A stretch of DNA of 64,000 bases from Mactra quadrangularis (Eukaryota; Mollusca; Bivalvia; Venerida; Mactridae): assembly GCA_025267735.1 (NCBI GenBank), contig CM046296.1, positions 19,308,464 to 19,372,463 on the forward strand, in the 5' to 3' direction. Shown piece after piece: positions 26,101 to 38,863 of this stretch. The notes under the pieces are model-generated. The model ran no database searches and had not been told where the DNA came from. It saw only the letters and a list, made by a program, of their open reading frames with translations. Position numbers and translations under genes: made by a program. How positions within the stretch are numbered: position 1 is the first letter of the stretch; every line of letters begins with the position of its first letter.

Positions 26101-29100
26101 AGGTTTATCTACAAAACAAAACAAAAACATGTATAACAAAGTAGCAACAAGAAAATGGATGTTACAAAATCAAATATATGCAACAGTTTGACCAAGTAAA
26201 AATTATAAAAATGTCAAGACTACTATTGACATTAACTAATAACGTCTATTTGGGACTCCACCTTTGCTTGGTCCCAAGATCATGAAGACAAAGGTTCTAA
26301 GTTAGGTTAAGAGTTCCACATCATTGGCATGACATTACCACACTTATTGACGACTTCAATGCATACGTTGGAAGAGACCGCAAAGGATATTAGACCTGCA
26401 TGACTATAAAGCGAGAAAAATGACAGTGGTAAACGATGTGTGAACTTGTGCCTTGAGCATGGACTGGTTATTGGTGGAACCATCTTTCTACACAAGAAAA
26501 TACTAACCGACGTGTGTCTCAACAGATGCAGAGAAAAGCAATCAAACCAAACGTGTCTCAATTAGCTAAAAATGGAGAATATTCCTGATGGATGTAACAT
26601 CAATACGAGGAGATTATGTTAGTTGTGTACATCGCCTTGTGTTGTTTGTTACACCTGAACTTTAGAAAGACTACAAGTAATAACAGGATATATTAATAGA
26701 CTTCGGCAGGAACAAACTTCTAAAGGTCATAAACAAGCTTGCAGTTGAATTGAGAACATATTTCAGGCATTACACAGATTTCCAACGGAACACATCAATG
26801 CTCCTTATATTCCTTGAAACCAGCGAAAAGGTACTAGGTAACACGAAGAATTTCAGGATACACTTAGCAACTGATCAGAAAATATATAAATGCTTATGAA
26901 CGGATTCTTGTAGGAAGCCTTGGAGATAGAGCCTGCTCAACAGCTTTCATCGAGAAAAGCAAATGGTCATCAGAAATAGTGCCAGAAAGGACAAGAGGGA
27001 GTATAAAGGATGTATCGAGATCATTTAAGTTGTTATTACATGAATGTGAACGTTCTCAATAGGAATGAGGAACAGCTGAACGAATAGGCGGAAGAGAAAC
27101 TTTCAACAGACACGATTACGCCAGGTTTGATTGTAGACGTAAGGCAACATGGTACCTTAGGAAAATGTTATTCCTTCAGATATGCATAGTGTTGTCCCAT
27201 GGAGAGTTCAAAGACCCTTATACAGCTGTTAACACAGTATTTTTTTCTGGATTTAACGCCGTGTCAACACAATTTATGTCATTTTACGGCGTCCAGCGCA
27301 CCTAACCTAGCTTTCCTGGACCATTGTCTGTAACCAGTACTCACATACCTTTCCACAAGGTCGGAAACTTTTCCATATTATCTAATCAATGGAGGAAAAT
27401 CGACATTATTGTCAAATTTTCATGGAAGGGTATGACCTCCACGGGTTGGATTCGAACCCTCACCCCTTAGGTACGAAATTCCAAATCCCGGCGCGCTACC
27501 AACTGCGCTATCGACCCGGGTTTAACACAGTATGGGATGAGAAATAGAAGCAGACTCTTAGAAGAAGGGTGTAAACGTGAAGCTTACTAAGAATGGACAT
27601 ATCTCACTTGTGGAAACGGGAAAGGAATAAATTTATTATCAGTCCACTGCAAAATAATCTGTAATTTTTTTCGCACTGAATAGCAAGCTTAATGTAAAGT
27701 GTCCTCTGATGAGAACAGATCGGTTTTAGAATTGGTAGAATTTGGTGACCAGATCATCGTCTTGTGGATCATATTTGGATAGTTGCTATGATAAAGCTAA
27801 TCTTACTATAGCAACATCGTTTATTTGAGAAGGCGTTTGACAGTATCCACCTGCAATTCTTACAGAGAATCTATACAGGATGTGGGTTCCCCTAAAAATT
27901 TTGTTAACGTTTTTCAAAGATATGTTGCTGGCAACCAGTGATGTGTTTGCTATAATGGATAACAAACTAAATGTTGTTTTTATCTCTCCAACCTTGTTTT
28001 ATTGATCATTGAGTGAGTTATAAGAAAGAGACAAAAGAAAATGCATACAGGATTGACTGCATGATGTATGACTACCCGGTTAGAGGATTGCGACTTCGCC
28101 GATGACATCGCTACCTGTCATATAGACAATATGCCATGTAAGGGAGCCAGACAATACTACTTAAAGTTTATTTATTCTTTACAAATATTTGCATCAGAAA
28201 AGATATGTTAGTATAGAGTCGATTTTTGTTTTGTTTCAATATATTAAAGTGAAGTGTTTGATATTCCCTATAAGTTTAAAGTAACGCAGAGTGTCAATGA
28301 CTTTTGTTAAAGGCTAGAGACAAAATCAGACTTACCAATCCAAGTCGATACTGTCTAATCTTTTCTCTGTGTTCAGGACAATGTTTGAACAATATAGTCA
28401 TCCCAAGTTTTATGCCTTGTATATTGAGATATATTTTCTGATCTATTTTTTCATTTGTTGGTGACAGGGCAATTGCGTTGTTGTCTTGGTTTGATGAACA
28501 ATCTTCTTGTATATGACCAGAACAACTGACTTCCATGTTATCTTCATTCATAGAATCAGCGCGGCGAGACACAACATTCTTCTCATTAGCGAATACATTA
28601 CTTGTAACTTTGCCGTTTATTTCACAATGAGGATTTCGTTCATTGGAGGTTGTGTCCAATTTTAGTCGTTTTGGCGGCCCCGTTTCGTCTAACATATCCC
28701 CGCTAATCTTTTGACCTATCTTTTCAAACATCCGCTGAATGCCTCCTTTAGAGTTGACAATTTCTTCCATAAGTACATTAACAAGAGCTCTGCTAATACC
28801 TTTAGTAGGCTTGTATGTCGATTGGCTGACTTCAGATGTATCATAATGTTGATTATACCCTTGTTGAGAAAATGGTATGAAATTACCATTCTCTAAAGGC
28901 CGGGACGGTGTCTCGACAAGACTGCCCTGATGTGAATGGGCTGGCATAACTTCTACAGAAGAGGGCACAATTGATGTCGTTGAAGAAAAAGGTAACGAAC
29001 AGGCACTAGAATGATCCTTTGTAGATGGGTCCTCACGACTATAGCGTTTTTTATCTTGGCCGAAACTTGATGCTTGATGCAGTGACTTTAAATGCTGATC

Positions 29101-32100
29101 CACCATAGGCAACGCTTTGTCAAGCTTATACTTTGATCTTGGTTCATTACACGCATTAAAGTTATCACTAAATGGATTATAGCAGTTTGCTTCATTTAAA
29201 GAATTCCAACTAGAAGTATTAGGCTGTCCAGAAAAGTACATCGAATGTTTCTGCTGATTATTGGGACTTCTGTTATTGATTTGCAGCGATTCACAGCCGT
29301 TTTGTGGGACTTCGGCGATATTCAGTTCATTTTTTTCTAAGTCCACTTTAAGGTGCGCTAATGCTTCTAAGTTATGACTCCTTGAACCTATGTTTTGTAC
29401 TGAGGACAATTCAACTCGCGACAAACAGGTAGATAATCCGTCGCTGCTGTTATTATCGCTTGTTTGTAGATGACAGGGTCCAAATATAGAATTATTTTCA
29501 AACTGGCAAGAACTGCTGTTACAAGTATTGAAAGTCCCACATGTTTGGCTTGCGTTACTATTGGCAATCGAAGTAGGGTTACTGATACTGTCGATCACGC
29601 TAGCTTTAGATATAACTGTAACGTGGGTTGTTTTAAGATCAAATTGAAATTCACCAGAACTGGTTGAATTTACAATCAGCTCGTGTTTATTGAAATCTGA
29701 ACCTCCTCTTCTGAAGACGTCTAATACTTTGTTCTTTTCTGTCTTCGGTATTCTCCCCATTCGTACAGCTAAAATAAGACACAAGGAAAAAAATTATCAT
29801 CATACTTAATAAAAAAATCGATTTGATATCTCATTTAAATAAGATCACATCGTTGAAGACATTGTTTTTTGTTACATTATTCCATGTCTCGAGTGAAAAA
29901 TATCCATTTGCGGAAACGTGTTCACAAATATCGTGTTATCTAGATGTCGAACATGTAACTTTTTAGTTTCAATTAGTTTTAGACTAAGGAAAGTTTCAAT
30001 TAACAACAAAGTGAAGTTATGTTTTATCTAAATAAGTGGCTAACTATACCGTAGATTTATATCAAGGCTAGGTGTAAATTTGTTTTTAAAACGAAGCTAA
30101 GCAACGAGTCTAAGTTAAGTATAGAGTCTTTTCGTGGCTAAGTTAAGTCTCTATTTCATAACGAGGCCAAGTAAAGTGTCATTTTTACAAAGACGATAAG
30201 TTAATGTAGAGTTTACCATGATGCTTTGTTCAGTCACAAGTTAATAACATGGCAAAGAAAAAATATTGATGTAACAACGAAGTTAAGAAATGTTATTTCA
30301 CAACGAGTCTGAGCCAAATTTAGACACCTAAATGTGGCTAAGAAAAAAATCAATTTCACAAGTTTAAACATAATTATTGAAGGTTTTATACTTACATTCA
30401 ACTGACATTCCAGTTTCCATGCATCGTTTGAATCTGCAAGCTTTGCATCTACTTCTTGTCACAGGGGTGATGTCACAGCTATTGTTATACAAACATTCGA
30501 ATTGTTCCCCTTTTGTTATACTTCTCTTAAAAAAGCCCTGCAATTATACAAGTGTTCATTTGAAAGAACTGATAATGGAAAATTTGATCGCTTGATATGT
30601 TACTCTAAGATGCCAAACTTTAGGTTATATCGCGTGGATCAATCGACCTGCTATTATCTGGATCTAAGCTTTCAGCCAGTACTAAGACAAAGCCTTTACC
30701 GTTGGGTTTTATCTGTCTAAGTTTTCAGGTAAGAGAGAATATAGCCATATTAATGTTTTATGACCAAACACTAAGTTATTACGTAGGTCTTAAAATAGAA
30801 TCGAGCCTACGGCTTCTAAACACGTAGTCAGGCGTACTACCTACTAATATAACCGGGTAAACAAAATAATCGATTGAAAACAACATATGCAGGAAACACT
30901 ACATTGAAATGTATATATAATATATATGTTGCTGTGTGAATTTCTAAGAGATTATATTTGACACAAATATATATGGATGAATAAAATGATGCTTGTGTTA
31001 CTTATGGTTAAGTGTTTTAACTGTAAGACATATTTTACATTATGATTTTAACCTGAGGATGTCACTAATTCTTTGACCGAACATCAAGATTGATTAACAA
31101 CGATGTTAAGAGTAACCGACTTTTGCTAGAAGCATTATTCTGTATTACAAGAGATGAAACAAAATAAATTGTATGATCTTAAGGCAAAAGTTCAACTTCA
31201 TATTTCCTGATTTTGAATTATATTTTTTATAACTGTGAATGCAACAGACACACTGTTATATTACTAGGCAAAATATTTCTTTATTTTCTCGTAATATTTG
31301 GGGTGTTTTCTAAGAATAGATAAATGTTAAATTATGCATTTATTGATGAGAAGATACTAGAGCTTGTAATTGTGCAACATTAGTATAATTATATTAAAAA
31401 AATATCCTAACCGCCTATGAATGTTAAAAAGACAAGAAGCGACCAATGAAAATGTTTAACTTTAACAAGTACGACATATAATAAATCTATAAATAGCTTG
31501 GTGATTCCCTCAGTATCCTACTTTTGTTTTCAACAATGTGTATGCCATATGTTTTAATTCGTTCAGTTGAATGTTATAAGTGACAAATTTTATTGGTAAG
31601 TGATTTCTTACGTTTTTAATACTGTTTTAAAGACTAAACTTGGTTCTATACTTTTGGCACTGTCATTTGCCTGTATAGCACATAGCAATTACAAAAGTGA
31701 CTATGCCTAAAGGCATATATCAAGGTTTCAACAGAACAAACCGATTTATCATCAGTCTTGAGTATATAGTACATTTAATGATGATTCAAGGGGCGATACA
31801 TAAAACAAACATTATAAGCATGCTAAACATATTCAGTATTATACTGTCTTTTATTCATCCATCAGAGTTTGGTTCATATGAATATATCTTAAGATATATC
31901 TGAATAAGATTAAAAAAGCTTCCAAACAAGTCATCATAGTAAAATCACTACTGTACCTTGAAGGAAGATCTATAAAAATATATCATTTCTATTGTAATAC
32001 TTAGTCTCTGATCTTAACACAAATAATAAGAAAAAGTCTAGGATTTTTACAAAGCGTGACTTGAACAAATAATGACATCAATTGGTGTGCCGTTATTTTC

Positions 32101-35100
32101 TGTCCATTAATCAAAGGTTAAGCGCGTTCTTTGTTTAAAAAACAACAGATATCGGATTCAACAAGAACTCTTGAAATATCAACCAATCAGCGATCGCCAT
32201 GTCATTGGCTTTCTGGTACTAAAGCACTGACGTTATTTACAAGAATCTTTTTTACATAAGACGTTTCAATATACGTACATACGTTAACTTTACATAAGAT
32301 ATTATTGAGAGGTAAAACCACAGGCGTTAGTTTCAAACTGAAATGGCAAGTGATATACATATATGACCTTCATGCAAGCTAACTGTTTCAATTACATTAC
32401 ACGCTTAACAACGTTTGTGTTAAATATAGGGGACGCCTATGTAAATGTTTAACGAAAATATCAGACTTCAACATTTATGAAGATTTGGCATGAGTAGAAC
32501 TAATTTTATGTAAATAAATATTCGCAAAAATATTGCTTGTCAAAAAAAAAGTATTCCACAATATTTGGCATATATACACGAATACAGTCTTTTACCAATG
32601 TAGTATTTAATTCAATCATTGAAAGTGGCATTTTGATATAAACGTTAAACGCGTTTTGTAAATTAACCTGTGGTTAAAAAAGTATTGTAAATTAACCTGT
32701 GGTTAAAGCGCGTTTTGTAAATTAAGCTGTTGTAAAACCACGTATTGTAAACTAACCTGCGGTTAAAATACGTATTGTAAACTAAACTGTTGTAAAACGC
32801 GTTTATGTAAATAAACCTCTCGTTAAAACGCGGTCTATACAAAAGCCTGTGGTATAATCACGTTTTTGTACGTTAACCTGTGGTAAAAAACACACTCTTT
32901 TTTTCAATATATTTTTTGTTATTGATTAGTTTTATTAAGCATAATTCTTAGATTACCAGAAGACTTAACTGTAGTTTGCTGCTATTTTTAGACACGCCAC
33001 AGCTCTAACTCTCGGAATGAAATATAGATGTTTTGTTTCTTTCAGCTACTCAGTCGATTAATATATCTTTCTTAACAATAGCAACAACAACTAACTACGT
33101 ACAGTGAACTTAATATTGTAAACCAATGACACAAAATACCATGTAGCTATTATCAAGTTATATTTTTTCTCAGGTCGTGTTTCTATAGAATTTCGTGACT
33201 ATTGCGTTAGGTAACCATGGTAACGATTTTCTTTAATAAATAACATTTTCTTATGCTGAAATTTATGAGGTATTTTATGTTAACAAACAGAACGAATACA
33301 ACGTGACTATATGACACGCAAAATGAATCCTCTTATTGAATAAAATTCAAATTTGTTTACTTGTTTATTTATATTAAATTACATAAATTTATAATTAACA
33401 GTTTATATCACAAAAGTTGATATAATGTATACACTCAATAATTATTGTTGACAAATTTAAATAACCACAGCATAGTTTTTATAAAAATATGTATCTGCAA
33501 TTTAATGCACACGATTGAGGATGATTTCAATACAAAATTGTGGTCATATTAAATGTAGAAAAGTACTAAACAGAGTCAATAAATAAATGCTTAAGATTTT
33601 CCCCTATAAAGACAAATGAAGTTATTCCATTATTCATCTTTTTACTGATGTTCCCTATTTATAATTGATTGAAACACATGTGCTAACTACTTAAGTTATT
33701 TGGGTTATAAACATGTCTTGGTCCATTAGCTAACGACCAAGTTGAATATAAACCTCAGAGATCAAAGGAGTCGTGATACAAGATCTATACATATGTTCAA
33801 GACATCATCATAACTGTCTCTACAAGGCAACATGCAGCATCATATCGGCTTACAAATAATGGTCAAAACAAAGACAATTTTATAAGAAGGCATTGAAGCT
33901 GTTCAAAGAATAGAAACATCATAACTTAATCAGTTTTCATTCATTTACCCAGAATGGTATTTCTGTTGGTTTTACTTTTTACCGTCCCCACATATAACGA
34001 ACTATGGTGGCATATAACTGCCACCAGATAACCAGATAACATCATAACTAACAAGTTAACTAAGTGGTTTACTAGTTACGTAACTTATGAACATGTTAAG
34101 TGATAAGTCATTAATAGTTTTTATAAGTAAAGTGATAAGTGGTTAATTTGAAACGTAACTAGTAAACCACTTATTTAACTAGTTAATTAGATGATTTTAT
34201 AGTTACATAAGTAATATTATAAACAAGTAATAAGTGGTTAACTAGTTACGTAAATAATTAACCGCTTAATTAACTGGTTAGTCATAGCGTTGCCAGGAGG
34301 TAGAAATATGCCACCATAACTTATACTATTTGTTTAAATTGGCGTTTATACAAATCAATAACACTATAATGATTAGAAGTTAAAATTCAATACTATATAT
34401 TTCTTGGTTTTATAAAAAACTTTAAGGCTGTCGGAACAATTTCGAGGCTTTATAGTGTTTTGTTTTTGTCTCTGAACTGAGCCGGTAGTCTATGAGAGAA
34501 CGTACATAATGAAAATACAATACAAATAAATTTGAATTTAGTAACATAAGTTAACAAGGTTAAACAAATGTTCAACCTGTCTTTACTTGATATTTATTAG
34601 TATGACCCAATTATAGGGTACACTTTAAGCTACTTGAAGATTCACAAACATTAAAAACATTTATTTAAGCTCACTATAGAATTAACTATTTAACATAAAT
34701 GTAGTAAATAACAAGTCGAATCACTCATGGTTTGTGTAGTGGCAAAATTGAAGCCAATAGTTTAATCAAAGTACTGGCAGTACTGACGGGACGGTGCTGC
34801 TGAAATTGTAAAAACATCTGACCATAAAACTACAACATTTTAAATGGTATAGAAACTTAAAAATAATTTATAAGTGTGCTACAGTATATGGTTTAGAAAC
34901 ATAAACACGCTGGGTGCTGCCCATTTTCTCGGACTGCTAAAACCTGAAAATCGATACATTTTTTATAATAAATTGCCTCGCCTCAACTTGAGGATCTCTT
35001 AAACTAATACTCTAAAAAGTTTTGTATCTTTATATATTATTTTTGAATTTACACCAGTTGGATCGTTTACAAAGGGAAAAAATTAACAAAAATACATTGT

Positions 35101-36660
35101 ACATCTCTTTTGCTAAATGTTGTTTTTGCTTTCATGAAAGTATATCATATCGCGATAACTGTGCGGGCTGCGACTCGTATCGTATCGCAATTCGCACATA
35201 GATACGCATTCCAAGCTAACATTATGTTTAAGACTGTGAGATAAGAACTGGTATAATCTAGATTTCTTGGACAAAGAGTCCACAGGGAGATTATATCAAG
35301 ATTATAAGTACTAAGACGGCACGCGATTTTAAAGGAATGGTCTTAATGCTGATGATTACAATGGTGAAAACGATATCTTAAGGGATAATTTCTATTTGGT
35401 TTATCTCCATAGCAACCATAAAAAACGTTAGAAATAAACACCGAGCGTTAACCGTTTAACTGTATGGATCGCAATATCACGATCTTTCAGCAGAAGCTCA
35501 AAAACTCCATCGTTTTAAGTTGTTGTACTAATGCCTTGAGAATTTCTATATAAATGAATAGGCTCATTTTGTCGAAAGTGTTATCTCTACGTTAAAGTAT
35601 GGTGGCATTTTTCTGCCACCAGATAACCACATAACTAACACGTTATTTAAGTGGTTAACTAGTTACGTAACTAGTTAACCAGATATTTTAGAAGTTAATT
35701 AAGTGGTTAACTAGTTACGTAACTAGTTATTTTTTCCAATAAATATAAGATCATAACTGGAAAAAATGCAAGTTTGTGCTTACAACTGCCATTGTGTATT
35801 TTTTACCAATTTAATGTTCAGTGGTTAACTAGTTACGTAACTAGTTAATTAAGTGATTCTCTAGTTAATGTAACTAGATAACCACTTACCAGTTATCGAT
35901 ATTTTGTATAAGTGGTAAGTGGTTAACTAGTTACGTAACTAGTTAACCACTTAATTGGCCACCATATTTAAGTACTTGTATTAGTATTGCATTAAAACCT
36001 CGAAATGCATTGTCATGGTAAAATATTATAGTGTCTAAGAAAAAACAACGATTTTTACACTACTACGATCAACAGAAATGGTCTTAATAGTGGAAATACT
36101 TAATATAGGCACCTATATTTTCTCATCGTGTAAACATTTGGGACTTCTAACTCATAAAATAGCATGGTTGTGCAATAACCAATGTGGTCTCAATGTGGTT
36201 CAATGTGGAAAGAATCGAACCATTTACCTGCACCCTTAACCATTAGTCTATCTCATGTAATAAAAAAAAACAATAATGTTCATTTGGCTGAATGTAAACA
36301 AACAACCATATCCACTAGATTAAAAATAAAGCATACATGTGATTTTATTTTTACTCTGAGCATTATCAAAAGTTAAACCATTTTCACGTAACCATCAAGG
36401 TCGCTTTGAACTATATGTAATATGAGTACTCCAGTACTTCGTGTTTTGTAATCAGTCGACCATTTAAGTTAACCCTTCCCGTTTAACCCATATACATACA
36501 TGTAAAATGTTTTAACAATAATGTTATAAAAAGAAAAAAATCAACTCAAACTTCATACCTTACAACCCTCGCATGTAGCCACTCCATAGTGTAGCCCAGT
36601 AGCCTTATCCTTGCATATGCGACATACTCCAAATGGAAACGGTATTGCCCCAATAGGCAT
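22896..36660 (-). CDS. Nuclear receptor, NR1-like, seven coding exons, 757 aa
   Basis: Ligand-regulated or orphan transcription factor acting in the nucleus. Coding exons on the minus strand: 36660-36559, 30537-30396, 29768-28336, 26108-26018, 24346-24258, 23687-23486, 23110-22896. All junctions are GT-AG, the phases agree, and the sum is 2274 bp (758 codons with stop). Residues 13-33 form zinc finger 1 (CRIC, then CEGC) and residues 49-68 form finger 2 (C-x5-C-x9-C-x2-C). The P-box region is CEGCKGFFKR and the carboxy-terminal extension is [11 protein letters not shown], a form typical of the NR1 subfamily. The A/B region is only 12 residues, while the hinge (about 95-540) is very long, Ser/Asn-rich and encoded by one exon. 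The ligand-binding domain (about 560-757) has the family signature [11 protein letters not shown]...DKALL. The protein ends just after helix 11 with no LLxE-type AF-2 helix, as in Rev-erb/E75 receptors. Subgroup not certain: Rev-erb/E75-like or a lophotrochozoan-specific NR1 group. Confidence 0.9.
23486..23687 (-). CDS. Nuclear receptor coding exon 6 (LBD helices 5-8)
   Basis: Begins [20 protein letters not shown] (end of helix 5 and the beta turn) and ends [12 protein letters not shown] (helix 8, matching the ALxxAIxLxxPD region of other receptors). The acceptor is TTAATGCAG|CTG and the donor CCTG|GTAAGA, phase 1. Confidence 0.88.
24258..24346 (-). CDS. Nuclear receptor coding exon 5 (LBD signature, helices 3-5)
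   Basis: Encodes [19 protein letters not shown] then [10 protein letters not shown]. This is the conserved nuclear-receptor LBD signature (aromatic-x3-hPG(F/L)xxL...D...LL). The acceptor is CTGACAG|GT and the donor ATG|GTGAGT; the exon leaves phase 0. Confidence 0.88.
26018..26108 (-). CDS. Nuclear receptor coding exon 4 (LBD helix 3)
   Basis: Thirty codons plus one base, reading [20 protein letters not shown] then [10 protein letters not shown]. The acceptor is TTGTAG|ATA and the donor TTAG|GTTTGT. The reading frame and phase join exon 3 and exon 5 without gaps. The exon is too short for a simple ORF scan and was found by splicing logic. Confidence 0.85.
26300..28140 (+). mobile_element. 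Degenerate RTE-like LINE in nuclear receptor intron 3
   Basis: Fragments on the strand opposite to the host gene. An endonuclease piece near 26.32-26.57 kb reads [13 protein letters not shown] and [15 protein letters not shown], typical of RTE-type endonucleases. A reverse transcriptase piece near 27.83 kb reads [20 protein letters not shown], and the FADD-type active-site remnant DFADDIAT is near 28.09 kb. Many stops and frameshifts. A SINE is inserted at 27241-27521. Confidence 0.7.
27241..27521 (-). repeat. tRNA-derived SINE, family A, inserted in the RTE-like LINE
   Basis: Reverse-orientation copy with a 12-bp target duplication, TTAACACAGTAT (27229-27240 and 27522-27533). It lies inside LINE debris within receptor intron 3. 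Confidence 0.9.
28336..29768 (-). CDS. Nuclear receptor coding exon 3 (C-terminal extension, long hinge, LBD helix 1)
   Basis: Residues 83-559. It starts [20 protein letters not shown] right after the acceptor TTTTAG|CT and stays open for 1433 bp. The middle is low in hydrophobic residues and rich in Ser, Asn, Gln and His, as expected of a disordered hinge. The end ([20 protein letters not shown]) is probably LBD helix 1 and the loop after it. The donor is GGATTG|GTAAGT, phase 0. A basic patch, GPPKRLKLD, could be an extra nuclear localisation signal. Confidence 0.92.
30396..30537 (-). CDS. Nuclear receptor coding exon 2 (zinc finger 2)
   Basis: Begins [10 protein letters not shown] after the acceptor TTGCAG and ends [14 protein letters not shown] plus one base before GTAAGT. 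It carries the four cysteines of the second finger (residues 49, 55, 65, 68). The intron between the fingers, after CEGCK, is at a position common in this family. Intron 1 is about 6.0 kb. Confidence 0.9.
32645..32895. repeat. Minisatellite, about 30-bp unit, about 8 copies
   Basis: Degenerate tandem units of the form GCGTTTTGTAAATTAACCTG + TGGTTAAAAC in receptor intron 1. Confidence 0.8.
34003..34318. repeat. Palindrome-rich MITE, copy 1
   Basis: Ends TATGGTGGCATAT / ATATGCCACCATA. The inside is made of repeated, partly degenerate palindromic units based on ACTAGTTACGTAACTAGT with GTTAACTAG and AAGTGGTT pieces. It lies in intron 1 of the nuclear receptor. Confidence 0.75.
35598..35966. repeat. 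Palindrome-rich MITE, copy 2
   Basis: Same ends as the copy at 34.0 kb and four intact ACTAGTTACGTAACTAGT units. The last unit sits in a perfect 38-bp palindrome at 35916-35953. Also in receptor intron 1. Confidence 0.8.
36062..36193. repeat. Pogo/Tigger-like MITE fragment
   Basis: AATGGTCTTAATAGTGGAAA, AACATTTGGGACTTCTAACT and GTGCAATAACCAATGTGGTC align to the family; both ends are poor. Located in receptor intron 1, about 370 bp beyond the exon 1 donor. Confidence 0.6.
36559..36660 (-). CDS. Nuclear receptor coding exon 1 (start and zinc finger 1)
   Basis: Encodes residues 1-34: [11 protein letters not shown] followed by the first zinc finger up to CEGCK. The donor is AAG|GTATG, phase 0. 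An in-frame TAA lies two codons before the ATG. The bases just before the ATG (a T-run, then ACTCAG|C) also look like a splice acceptor, so a non-coding 5' exon may join one base before the ATG. Confidence 0.9.
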
Positions 36661-37214
36661 GCTGAGTTAAAAACACTTAACTTTACCACTGAAGTAAAAC
36701 ACGTCCTACTTTTACACAGATGTCATACAGACTGACTGAATGTTCTACTTCTCTACCGATGTGATAATATATCGCCGTATTACAGTATATGGATGTTCAT
36801 GTATAAAGAAATACCTTATACAATCGTTTAAACCGAAGCAATATAGTGTTTAATCACGCACCAATGCTTGAAATACCTTACATTAATAGTAAACCTTAAA
36901 CAAAATATAGCTCGATTTAAAAGTCGTACATATTAAACAACTAAAAAAATAAATGTGTTTACAAGTAGATATCACTCGACTTAAGGTATTTATATGCTAC
37001 GTTTCTATTTACGCCTCTAACATTATACAGTACCTATTGAATAAATTATGTATATATTTTATTAGAAAAAACCCAGTATTTTTGTTCTTCAAACAAGCGA
37101 TCGATTTAAGTTTAATACAATCACATTTTTTTGTACAAACGCCTTTTACGTAAACACTGTATTCGTAAACATTGCATGTTCCATTAAAACAATATTTGGG
37201 AGTTTAACACTTGG

Positions 37215-37517
37215 ACAAATTAATTGTGTTTAACCCCGTTACAAGTATATAGGTCATATCACGGCAGTCTGTCAATCTACTCACTCTTTCAGGAAAGGCT
37301 AATTCTCTGGATGTAGCTGTTTATCAGTTACTAGGCACATACTTCCGTCAGTGACTGACACCTGCCCTACATCAAGAATGGAATCTGTGATATGGGGAAA
37401 GAATAGCCGTAGAAATCATTTCATGACCAACTCCATGGAAATATGCCCTACACAGGAGTCAAACCCATGACCCCTCAATTAGTAGACTAGCGTGCTACCA
37501 ACTAAGCTAGCCGAACG
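37215..37517 (-). repeat. tRNA-derived SINE, family B
   Basis: The tail resembles family A, but the body is different and contains the string GTCAGTGACTGACA. The tRNA-like head is at 37455-37517 (TAGTTGGTAGCACGCTAG on the minus strand). I did not find an unambiguous target duplication. Confidence 0.7.
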
Positions 37518-38863
37518 GTTTAAGCAATTTAATACTTTTGTTTGTTTGAAGTTTTAAACAGTTCAATGCAATGTCCTCATACACACAGATTACAATGAGC
37601 ATATGCACTACTTATGATAAATGTTGAATGAAAGGTGCAGCATCTTATTTACCTATTGAATAGACAAGTCCATTTACCTAATTTACATAAACACGCATGA
37701 CTTAGTATACGACTGGTATAAGGTGATTTTGTATCAAGATATTTATAAGCAAGAATCAGTTGTTTTAATATTGACTTTTATGTCTGTATATGTCAGTATT
37801 GAACTAGACTTGTTAAACAAGTCTCGAGTATCGATCCATATTATAGCCAGGTGAGAAAACTCATTGTAGTATGTTTTATAAACATTGTGACCATATACCG
37901 AACAGAATTAAATTCAATAGTACAAACAAAACGCATTAGTGAAAATAAAATAGCAATATATCAGATCAGGACAGAACATACAATTCATTTCCAAAATAAA
38001 TATGCATAAGTCGAAACTGTTTATCAGAAATAAGATTAGAAATACAACCATGAACAGAGTGCATTATAGTATACAATATCTACTAATGGGTATAATGAAA
38101 GCGCAGGGGACACGGGGAAAAGTTATAAACTTTGTGCAGATGTGAAGCAAAATGTTGTTCTAATATGGGACAATTTACAGAAGAACGTAAATAAACAGGA
38201 CGTGTTACTCTAGAATTTAGTTGAAAACAACCCATGTTTATTATCCACAAATTTGGTGAAAGCATTGCATATTTATAATCCTGTATTTTTATGATTCACA
38301 AATAAATGAAAAAAATAGGTCAATGTTTTTTTCCAGTTCAGCTGTTTAGGCCAACTTTTGACCTATAGTTTTAAACCAATACAATTCGCTCTACCGTTCC
38401 CGTTTGTCCAATGAAATTCTCTTCCGGTACTGAAAGAAGACATCAACGATAACTAAAAAATGGCTAGTATTTTCTGCTGTTATAGCAAGTTTCTACCCAA
38501 TCACCATTTGTTTTCATTTAACGTCTAAATGCACAGTATTATGTGATGTTTCACCACATTTCTACATCCATTTAGCATTTCACATTGTGTACAATACCGC
38601 CAAAATGAATCTTGGCAATGAACTATAGATGTTTAACCCAATATTTTGTCTTTAATGTTTAAAAACAACTATAGATAACATTTGGCAAACATGATTATGT
38701 TGTACTTTGTGGAACACTATTAAGATAAATAAGATGACATCATCAGAAAGAAGTCAAGTTGAATGTAAATTATTGTTCATTTAAACAAAGACGATACAAA
38801 TACTAGATTTAATTTCAGTTTGAGCAAATTGACTTGTGACAGATTAATACACTACATGCTTCG

